Shown one piece after another: positions 49,008 through 61,000 of a DNA stretch of 64,000 bases. The notes under the pieces were generated by a model. It did no database searches, was not told the origin of the DNA, and saw only the letters and a program-made list of their open reading frames with translations. The position numbers were made by a program, and so were the translations under genes. The stretch is from Pipra filicauda (Eukaryota; Chordata; Aves; Passeriformes; Pipridae), in the NCBI RefSeq assembly GCF_003945595.2, contig NW_024104442.1, positions 672,619 to 736,618 on the forward strand. Reading direction: 5' to 3'. How positions within the stretch are numbered: position 1 is the first letter of the stretch; each line of letters begins with the position of its first letter.

Positions 49008-52000
49008 CTGAACACACGGGGGAGACACACCCTGTGTCACCTGGTTGCTGGGGGACAAATGGGTTCCTCCAGTGTCCCCAACCCCAGCAGGATCCATCCC
49101 TTCCATCAGCCACCTCTGGGGACGCCTCACTCCCTTTCCCAACCCATAAACGCAATGGGATCAGCCCCTCTGAGCAACCTGTTCCAGGGATGCTCCCTGG
49201 GAAGATGATTTGGGTGAAGGGGGTCTGTCTCCAGCTCACAGGGACTCCTGGGCTGGGCTTGGAGGGCCCCTCACTGCTCCCTCCCACACGCTTCTGCTCA
49301 CCCATTTCCGCCGCCTGCAGATGCCACAGATCAGAGTTCTCAGTCTCCAGAGAAGGTTTGTCTCAATGAGGAAGAGGAGGAAGAGGAAGGAGAAACCCTG
49401 GACGGCCAAGGAGGTCAGGTATCGCCCGATCCCAGGCGTCTCCCAGGAAAAATAGTTCATCTGATAACTGATATCTGAGGAGGGATGGAACAAAATCAAC
49501 ACTTGGATCAATCCACATTCAGGGGAGGAGCACGTAACCTCCAGAGGAATCTGTGAGCCCAAAGCTTTGCCAGGCTCCTCTCCATCCTCTCCTGCCCACA
49601 GCTCTTTCCAACACTTCCCACAAGAGGATTTGGGTCTGGAAGGGATCTGGCAGAAGATGCTCAATGGAGGTACACAGAGGACACCAATCTTGGGATTTTT
49701 TTACTTGTCTAACTTTCCCTAGCCCACATTTTCCTCCAATCCTTAATTGGATCACCTATGAGTGTCAAACACTGCCCAGTTTTTGGTTTAAAATGGTACC
49801 TGGAGCTACTGCCCAAGTAGAGGCCCCATGATACTGCTCAGCTCCACCACCCACCCCACAGAGAACCCCAGTGTGGCTATGGTGGGTTGGCCAGGTGAGG
49901 ACCAACCAACACTCACTGAAGGCCTTGCAGATGAAAATGGCTTCAACAGAGGAGGTGCAGAACTGAATGAACTCATAATTCTGGTAGAAGTCACTGATGC
50001 ACTGGCCCAAGCAGTAATTGGGTAAGACAAGAAAGACTTTATCCAAGGTTTTGGAGAGGTCCACCAAGCCCAGCTCTGAAAGAGGAGCACAGGAAGATCA
50101 GGTGATTGGAGATGGTTGGTTTGGGAGAAAGATGCTGATATTGCCAAGTTCAGAAAGAAATCAAACATATTTTGTCATGTTTAATGGGTGGGAATGGACT
50201 GTTGTAGGGTTTTACTGCCAGTGTGGGGACAGCCCTGGGATGACAGAGTTCCCTTGGGGGTTGGACTGTCCTGGTGATGACTGGGCAGGTACAGAGGGCA
50301 GTGACCTACCCGGGATGCTCATGATGGTGACAGCGAGGAAGGTGGCGGTGCCAGACAGGATGTTGAAGATGGTGAGTCGGGTGTAGGCCGTGGCTGCCAC
50401 TGAGAAGAAGAAGCTGAGGAGGTACATGAGGGGGATGATGGCCCAGCCATAAAGGAGGAAGATCAGCATCACATCAACGAGGTGGCTGTCTTGGGTGAAG
50501 GCTTGCACATCAAAGGCTTGGAATATCACCTGGGGCACAGCAATGTGGGGAGAACACACATTTGGGTTAATCTCAAGCAACATCTCCTTGTCCCAGCGGC
50601 CCAGACACTGGGGTAACAGCAGCACTGCACTGACCCAGAGAACCCCTCATAGATGGGTCCTACCAGCAGCCTGGGCTTGTTCCCAGGGAAGCCCTTTCTG
50701 CAGACTGAGATGCAGAAGGGCAGATCTGGGAAATTCCTCTCCAAGCTCCCATGGATTTAACATTTCCTAGTGCCCATAGCCAAGTATTCAGGTGCCAGAG
50801 GCTGCAGTCAACTGCCCCAGCTGGTTGGCCATGGTCCAGCTGCCAGCAGGATCAAGGGACAGCTTTCTTGCTGGTCCTTTCTACTGAGACAACACCAGTG
50901 GCCTTGTCCTTTTCCCTGCAACCTCACACATCCCAGAGCAGCACCCAGCGCTCCCACCAATGTGGAGGGCATCAGGGCAACTCACCAGCATCAGAGCACA
51001 AGGGATGAGGAAGTTGATGATGTCCCAGAGCAGGGCAGAAAGCCAGAAGTTGACCACGTAGACGCCACTGACGAACTGGACGTGCTTGGCCTTGATGGCC
51101 CGTTCGCTGACCAGCAGCAGCGCGAAGGTGCTGGCGAGAGAGGCCATCCCGTACAGCAGGTTGATGGCAATGGCAAACCCAGTCTGGCCTCTGTGGGGAC
51201 AGAGGGGCAGGTGAGAGCTGGGACACCTTGAGAAACCAACGCTGAGGCCACACAGGGACAGCACAGAATCACAGAATATTCCGAGGGAAGGGACCCAAAA
51301 GGATCATCAAGTCCAACTCCTGGCCCCGCACAGGGCACCCCAACAATCCAACCATGTGCCTGAGAGTGTTGTCCAAACACTCCTTGAGTTCTGGTAGGTT
51401 TGGAGCTGTGCCCACTGCCCTGGGGAGTCTGTTCCAGTACCTGACCACCCTCTGGGGGAATAACCTTTTCCTGATGTCCAGCCTAACCCTCCCCTGACAC
51501 AGCTCCAACCGTTCCCTTGGGTCCTGTCACTGGTCACAGAGAGCAGATATTGGTGCTGCCCTTCTGCTGCCCCTCATGAGGAAGCTGTGGCCAGCACACC
51601 CACACCAGGCTTCTTGCAGAGAAGAAGCTGCAAGAAGTTAGAAGCTGGAACAAGCTGGCTACACTCCCCCAGCATGCCGAATAAACACCCCAGTGAGACG
51701 AGCATCTCCCAGACAGAGTCCACCCTGCACAGCCCACCACAAACCTTCACCCTGCCCTGGCGAGGTCCCATGCATGGCCTCTCTGTACAGGAGAGGTTCA
51801 GAGACCCCAGATGTGGGATTTTGTGAAGTGTACAGCCACACAGACTCCCTGCTCTGACCTCCCAAGGAAAACCAACCCCAATCTCTGAGACATGTCTGTG
51901 GGGTGATGTGGCTTCCAGGCTCAGGCAGGTAAGTCACCTCCACAGCTTTGCTCCTTTGTCCTCCTGAGTGTAATCACAGCTACGTTTGGGTCTGAGAAGC

Positions 52001-55000
52001 TCCAGCCTGGCTCCTCCACTGACCCCAGCACAACCAAGCCACCCTGCACCCACAGGAGCCACGGGCCCTAGCAGGAAGACAAGCACTGTGCCATCACACG
52101 TACTCCATGAGCTGGTCCTTGGCCTTCTCAGTGATGTTGCGGGGCTGGGGGTAGTTGGTGACGGTGATGGAGGCGTTGGGGCCCGCCAGCACCCTGAGGA
52201 CAGCGTTGTCAGCCAGCATGAGGGCGGTGGCCGGGGAGTGGTAGGCCTGGTTGTTGAAGAGCGCGGTCACCACCGTGCGGTTCCCGGCGCCCTCGAAGGA
52301 GGCGGCCGCGATGTAGTGCTCGTTGAAGGCCCCCCCTTCCTCAGAGGCCCGTGAGATGAGGTACTCCTCCAGGCCACCTGCCAAACACACCACTGTCAGG
52401 AGCAAGTCCATCGCAGGAGAATTAAATGGGGCCAACTGGAAAAGACCCCAGGCACCCCAGCCCTGGTGGTCCACCCTAGACCTGATCACAGAAACATAGT
52501 CTCCTGAGTTGGAAGGGACCCATGGGAGCCCACCAAGTCCAACTCCTGGCCCTGCACAGGACACCCCAACAATCCCACCATGTGCCTGAGAGCATTGCCC
52601 AACACCCCTTGAGCTCTGGCAGGTTTGGGGTTGTAACCACTGCTCAGGGGAGCCTGTTCCACAAACACAGGGTTACGAAGAAGGCAGCTCTGCTCAAGTG
52701 AGGAGGGGTCTTGCCAACGTTGGGACACTCCCACGCAGGAGCGGATAGACAGGAATGTGTCAGATACGCTGTGGCTCGGACCTAAACTACCTGAACCAGT
52801 GGCTCCACCTGCTCCATGGGTTGTCCCTGAGCCCTCACCCAGCACCTCCAGCGGCGACTGGCGCTGGGCGTCCAGCAGCTCCACGTACTGCTCCGCCAGC
52901 CTCTGGGACAGCCCCGCGGCGCCCGGCACCCAGAAAGGCACGACGGTCTGGCCGTAGGGCTCCAGTGTCAGCCGCAGCTGGGACGAGTCCCGCGGGCCCG
53001 GGAAGGTCTTGGCCACGATGAGGGCAAAGGCAGTGAAGATCAGAGGCACGAGGAACTGCGCCGCCACCATCTTCCAGTTGCGCCAGCTGTACATGGCTCG
53101 CTTCATGAACATGGCGTAGAACTGCTGGCAGCACAGGTAGAACTGGCAGGGGAGAGGTCAGGTCAAGGTGAGCCCTGCTGGCTGTGGACACATCACCCCA
53201 CACAGCTGATGGGGAAACGACTCCAAAACCACTCCTCATCCTGCATGCAACCCTCCAGCCTGCAGCAGAGCCTGCTCTCAGCCAAGCCTGTCAAGGGATT
53301 AGCAGGGCAGCTGCCTGGCTTCAGCACATCTGACTCCCTGGCTTCTGAACGAGATACAGCCACTTTGGGATCTCAGGTGTTAAAAGCAGCATCAGCCATG
53401 ACCTTTACCTTCCTCCACCTCCCAGCATTTGAGACTCACAAAGAGGATTACCGTGGGGCAGCTGCTGCCAAAGCGGCCGGGTGAGACGCCTGGAGTGCCC
53501 AGCGCAGCCCCTGCCAGCACCTTCTCTGCTTTCCAAACCCTGCAACATCCTTCTCCCCCTCTGCCTTTGAGACGTGCCCTTGAGAAGACAAGGGATATTT
53601 ATCACAGGCGCAGAGGCAGCGGGGTGTGAAGGGCTGTGCAGGATCTGGGACACGAGCCTAGCCAGGGAAGGAAGATGGATTTTCAACCCCAGTGATGGAG
53701 CAACGGTAGGTGAAAACCACTTTAGACCACCTGGAATACCTCGAAGAGCAATTCTGTAGATGTCAAGATTAACACAAAGAGGATGGCAGTGACCAATCCC
53801 ACCAACCCTAAAAGTCATTTGCCCTAAAAACACAGATTCCAACTTGATCTTCCAATTTCAAGCCACATGTCATGAGATCAGCCATGGGGGAGGCTCTACC
53901 TGGTAACCCTGCTCCAAACCCCCTCTTCACAAGCCCCCTCCCCGTTCCTGCTGCACCGTCCCCCCAGCGCTCACCCCGGTGTTGAGCTTGATGCTGGAGC
54001 AGTCCTCGGTGATGAGAGCCCCGCTGTCGTCCGTCATGTCCGTCATGCCACTCAGGCTGCTCGAGTCATCCATGGCCCAGTCATTGGAGCGTCTCTCGTG
54101 CTGGTACTGGAGGGCAGGCAGCTGGATGGCTTGGATATCCATGCTGGAGTCCACCAGCTTCCCAACCCTGTGCCAGGAGGGAGAGCAGGTGATGCAATAC
54201 AAGCCCAGGCCGGATCAAGCGGTTCTGAGCTGAGGAAGCCAAACCCAAGGCAGCAAACCCCACATGAGCTATGTAGGACATCATCAAACCACATGGGGAT
54301 GGGTCATCCCTCGTTCCTACCTCAGGAAAACCTCCTCCATGGTGGTGACCGAGGCACCGTAGCTGGCGATGCCCAGTTCCTCCCGCCTGTGCTCCAGTTC
54401 CGTGAACAGGGCCTCGAACCTGAGTGGAGAAGTGAGATGTTAGACACTGATGCTCATGAGAGGGGGCACTCAGGGGTAAAGACCCTCTGTGCATCAGCCC
54501 TGCAGCTGGTTTAAGTCTTACAGCCAACTCCAGGGTTGCCTGTGGCACTGAGCATCCCTCTGTCCCCAAAAGCAGCTTTTGGGCTCCATCAGCTGCTCTT
54601 CCTTGCCTCAGCTATCACAGAATCATGGAAACACAGAAGGGTTTGAGTTTGGAATGGACCTTAAAGACTGTCTCATTCCAAAGCCCCTGCCACGGGCAGG
54701 GACACCTTCCACTAGCCCAGGTTGCTCCAACCCTCATCCAACCTGGCCTTGGACATTTCCAGGGATGGGGCAGCCACAGCTTCTCTGGGCAACCTGTACC
54801 AGGGCCTCACCACCCTCACAGCCAACAGTTCCTTCCTAATACCCAATCCGAATCTCCTCTTTCTCAACTTAAAGCCATTCTCCCTTGTCCTGTCCCTCCA
54901 GGCCCTTGTCCAAAGTCCCCCTCCACCTCTCCTGGAGCCCCTTTAGGCACTGGAAGGAGCTCTCAGGTCTCCCTGGAGCCTTCTCTTCTCCAGGTGAACC

Positions 55001-58000
55001 CCCCCAGCTCTCCCAGCCTGACCCCAGAGCAGAGGGGCTCCAGCCCTCGGAGTACCTTTGCTCCAGCAGCTTCATGTCCTTCTGTTGGAGCCCTAGAGCC
55101 AGAGGCAGCACTGCAGATGGGGTCTCACAAGGGCAGAGTAGATGGGGACAATCACCTCCCCCGACTGCTGGGTCCATAGATTTGATTTTGGAGCCAGAGC
55201 AGCCTGCCTTGTTTGTGCCACCCTCCACACTGCAGGAGGAACTGAACCCCATTTTCCAAGACCAGCTCTGACCAGCAGCTCCCCTTTCCAGCAAGCCCAC
55301 AAGGACAGTGTGTGCCCCAGTGTGTGGAGACAAGGGGACCCAGCCAGGGTCCCCAGGCAGGGGACGATGGCGTTACCTGTGTGTGCTCTCCTTGGGCAGG
55401 ATGAAGGACAGCTCTGCCCCGGCGTTGCTCTCCATGGTGGCGTTGGGCACGTACTGGCAGATGAGGCGGGAGATCTCCCCCAGGTTGCAGTAGGGCTCCT
55501 TCACCATCACCATGTGATATCCTGCCCCTGGGCAGAGCCACGAGACAAGGGAGAGGAGGGTCAATCCCAGCCCAGCCTGGCCCGGGTAGGGGGCTGGAGA
55601 GAGGGATGCTCAGGCATGACTTTGCCTGGGCTGTGGACACAATGCAGGAGCAAGTGTGGGGATGGGCCTCAGGAGAGGCAGAACAGCAGGATGGAGAGCA
55701 ACCAGCCTTCAGACAAGGAGCAATAGGCCCCCTCCCTGCCCTGTGCCCTCCTCCTGCTCCTCCCTGGCGAGCAGACCTGGAGCGTGGGCTGCTGCCCCTC
55801 CCGTACCGTATTTGCGCTTGAGGAAGAGCGAGGAGCCGCAGCACTGCAGCTCGCCCTTGGCCATGATGGCGATGCGGTCCCCCAGCAGGTCTGCCTCGTC
55901 CATGAAGTGGGTGGTCAGAAGGATGGTTCTGTTGCTCCTCTGCTGCTGCAGAAGGTCCCAGGTGGCCCTGCGAGAGGCCGGGTCCATCCCTGACGTCGGC
56001 TCATCCAGCATCACCACCTGCACACGGGACATGGCAGCAGGTCAGGAAGGGCTGGGAGAGGTCCAGCAGTGCAGGAGGGACAACCCCGGGGCCCAGGAGG
56101 AGCCTTGACCTCACAGCAGTGATCTTGTTTGGGGGAGCAGCTGCCAGGCAGCAGAGCCTCAGGGCATCCTCCCCTTTGTGAGTGTGCTCCTGTCCCCTTC
56201 TCATTGTCCCTGCTTCTCCCACTGGTTCACCACGGGTGAGGAACAGCCTCAGAGCCACCCCAAGGACTGTGCTGGCCCCAGGTTTGAGCTGAACCCCGTT
56301 GAAGCTGCTTGCCTTGGAGTCCCCGATGAGGGCGATGCCAATGGAGAGCTTGCGCTTCATTCCCCCAGAGAGAGCCTTGGTGAGGGAGCGGCGCTTGTCC
56401 TCCAGGTTGAGGATCCTCAGGATGTGGTTGATCTCCTCGGGGCACTTGGAGGGTGGGTATCCCTTCAACTGCCAGATGGGGGAAGGGAGAGTTAAGCCCA
56501 GGTCTGCCAAACCCCACCACACTCCCTTCCCCATACCCAGGCAGGAAAGTGGGGAAGCAGAGATGGGCTCCTGCCCACCCCTGAAGGAGCTGGCACAGCT
56601 GGTGTGGGGTTTTCCACAGAGCCATGCTGCCAGTGACCCTCCACTCCTCCCTCAGCCAAGCAGGGAGCTCCTGCCTGCAGATGAGGTGGGAGGAGGAGGC
56701 AAGGGCTGTTCTGCTTATCATAGAATGCTTTGGGTTAGAAGGGGCATTAAAGCTCATCCAGTCCCATCCCCTGCCATGGGCAGGGACACCTTCCACTAGA
56801 CCAGGTTGCTCCAAGCTCCGTCCAACCTGGCCTTGGACACTTCCAGGGATAGCCTCAGCTTCTCTGGGCAACCTGTGCCAGGGCCTCCCCACTCTCACAG
56901 CCAACAATTCCTTCCAATATCCCATCTAACCCTGACCTCTGGCAGTGGGAAGCCATTCCCCCTTGTCCTGTCCCTCCATCCCTTGTCCCCAGTCCCTCTC
57001 CAGCTCTCTTGGAGCCCTTTTAGGCACTGGAAGGGGCTCTCAGGTCTCCCCAGAACCTTCTCTTCTCCAGGTGAGCACCCCCAGCACTCCCAGTCTGGCT
57101 CCAGAACAGAGGGCCTCCACCCTCTGACCATTTACGTGGCCTCCTCTGGAACCACTTGATGGATCTCATCCCTCAGGAAGCCAGGAGGTGGCTGCTGGGT
57201 GCCTCCCCCAGTGCCACACTCACCCCAGCATAGAAGTGCAGGTGCTCTTCCACCGTCATGTTGTCGAAGAGCACGTCGTGCTGGGGGCACAGCCCGAGGC
57301 TGCGGCGGATCAGCACCATGTCCTGGGAGATCTCGTAGCCATTGATGTAGGCCTGGCCACCCGTCGGGGAGTGCAGCCCTGCCAGGGGAGAGAGGATAAC
57401 TTCAGGGCTCAGGATAACCCCAAAGGCAAAGAGCATCCCCACACACATGCAGCTTTCTGCCAACATTCAGAGCAAGCCTATCTCCTGCTCAAGCTGGGGT
57501 ACAACAGCTTCCTCCCACCCTCAGGGTGGGCTGTGTGGCACCCACAGGTAGGACATGGACCTGGCAGTGCAGCAAGGAACAAGCCCGGCTCTGAGCTGAG
57601 CAGAGGTCAGGACAGAGCTCCAGGAAGGTCCCATGAGCCCCCTGAGCTGCCAGGAGCATCTCAGAGCAACAGAGAACAGAAGAGAACCATCAAAGGTTCT
57701 CATGCCAAAACAGGCACCCTGGAGCTCAGCAGCTCAAGGGTGACAAAGACCAGTTAGTTCTCCCTTATCTGCCTTATCATGGCAAATCCTATAGAAACCC
57801 ATCCTGGAGTGGGTCTGGTGTCTTCTCAGGGCTCTCCAGCACAAAGACTGGCCATCATTTCCCCCACTAGCTGATCCCACTCTTGTAGAGGGCTGAGCAG
57901 GGACCCCCATGCTCCCTCCATTTCCCTCTCACTACCCCAGCATGCCTGGTCAACAGCTCAGCAAACCAAAGGTGCTCCAGGGAAGAGCAAAAACCCCTCC

Positions 58001-61000
58001 CCAACCTCAGAGATGAGGTTCGGCTCCTCTTTGAGGGCCAAGCCATCAGCCCTTCCCTGCCCCACACCAGCCCCACAGCAGGATGCTCTACCTGTGAGCA
58101 TGGACAGGGTGGTGGTCTTCCCAGCACCATTGTGTCCCAAAAGGACAGTGATCTGCCCTTCATACATGTTCACTGTGAGGTCCTTGACTGCCTCTTTTGT
58201 CTTGTTTCCCACTTTGAAGACCTGCAGAGATCACATTAATGAGTTGATGCTCTACTCCAGGCAAGTGCTCTGGGAATCCACCTCCTCAGCTCCACCCAGC
58301 ATCCACTGGGATGCTCACAGGGTGTTGCAGTACACAACAGCTCTAATTCAGGTTAAATTCAGATGTCACTGCACCTGTAAGTACCCAGCACTTCAGTCCA
58401 CCAAAAAATGCAGCCAGCTCTGGGAACAGTCTTACCTGTTGTCCCCAGCAGGCAGCAGATTTTACAAAACCAACATTATGGTGTGTTTGTGCCGTGCTGA
58501 GCAGTGGGTACCTTGGAAAGGTGCTTTATTTTGATGCCTGACACGAGGTCAGCAGGTTCCTCCTCAATGTACTGACTCTTCAGGGCCTTCTCGGGGTCCT
58601 CCTCCTCCTCCTTCTCTTTCCCCACGACAGTCCTGGGCCGCCCGCACCAGTACGAGGGCTGATGGAGGAAGGGAGAGAGAGAACTCAGGCATAGGCAGAG
58701 CCCATCTCTTCTCCCCAGCCTTGGCCACCCTCCTCTCCCACAGACATCTCCTAGGGATCTTTCAGACCACTCTCCTCAATCTGGGAATTGCCAACCAGCA
58801 CACCTTCAGCAGGCAGGGCAGACAGGATGGGACAGCTCCTCCTGCCTTGCCTCCTTCCTCCATCTCTCCCTTACAGCAGGACTGCCTGGGGTTACAGAGC
58901 AGCTTTCCCCATCTTCATCCCCATGGAAAAGGTCAGTATCTCAATGAGAAGTAAAATCACTCAGGCAGAAGCACCTTGCCCAGGAGAGCCCACGAGAGGG
59001 ATGATCACTCCCTCCAAAACCTCTGACACACACTAAATACAAACAGCCTGGAGTCTACCCTGCTGCAGTTACAGCCTTTTTTCCTTTCATCTGGCTCTCT
59101 GGGAATGAAGTTAAATGTTTGTGACCTTAAATCCCTGTGGAAATAACAATTCAACAACTCCTGGATGCAAAATCGGCTTTTGGCAGATGGCTGCATCTCC
59201 ACTCCCCCGGCCTGGCTGCAAGAGGGAGTGAGATGCTGGAGTGAAACCATGCTGGGATAAGGAATTTAGAGGGGAGGAGGAAAAGCCTCTCTATCAAACA
59301 AGGGATCCAGCCACAGGATCCAAAGGAATTGTGTTGCTCCCCACAGTGCCCACTACAGCTGCAGCTGCTGAAGGTGATGCGAGCGTTTGGCTTGGCAGAG
59401 CGAGGGTGGCTCAGCTGACAAGGTGACAGTCATCACCCACCCCCTGGCACGTGGGGGCTGGCAGTGGATGGCAGTGCTCAGGGGGGTGTCAGATGACTGG
59501 ATCTGGTTGCTCACACTTGAGGTTTCTCTCCAATGCCTTTGCTTGGGCATGGAGACATTTAACAACACCCTGCATGCCAGGAAGTGTCGGGACAAAGATT
59601 TAAAGCCAAGACGACCTTCCTAGGCAGTAAAAAATTACAGCTGCATAAGCCTTCAGCCAGGACGTGCTGCAGCCCCTGTGACTTTGGAGGTCAGATGGTG
59701 CCACTCTCATACATCAGACCAGCCCACTGCGTGGCACAGAAGTGGTGACCGTCCCCAAATGACGCCCCTGGAGCCCAGGGAAGGGGTGTAAGCAGAGCTC
59801 ACCGTCAGGAAGAAGTACCAGGGCTGTGGCACACCGTACTCCCCGGGGAACACAGCCTCCACATACCAGGCCACCAGCCCATAGAGCACCGAGTCCAGCA
59901 GCAGCATCCCCAGCACCTGGGCCAAGGTGAAGTTGTCATCCACGCTGACAGGCTTCATGAGGTCCCTCCACTGGATGCCAGTCCCTGCAAGGCACACAGG
60001 GCACTGCCACCTCTGCGTCCCCAGCAGGACACAGGCTTCTCCAGGACTGGCAAAGAGCATCCCCTCTCCCAGTTCCCAGCTCTATAACGATGACCACCTG
60101 CACAGCTCTACAATCCCTTCTGTGCATGGAGGGAAAAGAGGCACTGACATCCTGAGGCTCCCCACCCCACCACACTCCTTCCACCCCACCACGCTCCCTC
60201 CATCCCACCATGCTCCTTCCACCTCGTTCTCTGCCACTGCCTGGGATGAAATGGCCCCTTCTCCACAGCCACTGGTCTACTGCCAGCACTTTGTAAATGT
60301 ATGGTTCTGCTGGAACCAACAGCAGGCTCATTAATTAAAGAAATTAAAGATATATATCAGGAAGGAGGAAATGCAATGGTTCCTATCCATTAGAACAGAA
60401 TTCCTTTGGTAATTAAAGTGATGATGGCATTTTGCACAGCCCAGGGGCATGGAGAGGCTCCCCTGGTGTGGAAGCAATCAGCAATTCACCCTCCTGCTCT
60501 CCTTAGGAGCAGGAAAGTGCTTCTCCCCGACATCTTTTCACCAAGCCAGTCTCATCCCATCAGAAAATCAGGCTGACTCCTCTCCCCAGGGACAGGATGT
60601 TCCCTCCCCAGGAACAGATGGCACTGCTCACCTTTCCCTTCAAACATGCCGATGAGCTGTGCCCCCATGGCCATGGCCACATTGGAGATGAGGCAGGATG
60701 CCAGCTTCTGGCTGTGGGACATCAGGTCATAGCGGGGCGAGATGAAGAAGTAGGGGATGTAGGAGAAGAAGTAGAGAAAGCCGCCAGCAGCAGCCGCGAC
60801 GTTTGCTGCCAGCAGGGAAGAGCGGGAGGGAAAACGTCAGTAACACGGTGATGCCACCCAGTATCCTCACCAGCCTTCCATCCAGGGAGATTCCAGCCTT
60901 TGGCACAAAGGCTGGGTACATGGAGACAGGATGAGGACAAGCCCATGTCCCACAGCAAGGCAGGAGCCACATCTGGCTCCCAACCCCATGGTGGGCAGCT

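Noticed and set aside
52095..52104. ABCA3 donor at GAGTAC|GTGTGA
   Set aside because: It would put the next exon out of frame; GA|GTACGT keeps the conserved DQLME-GQTGF reading.
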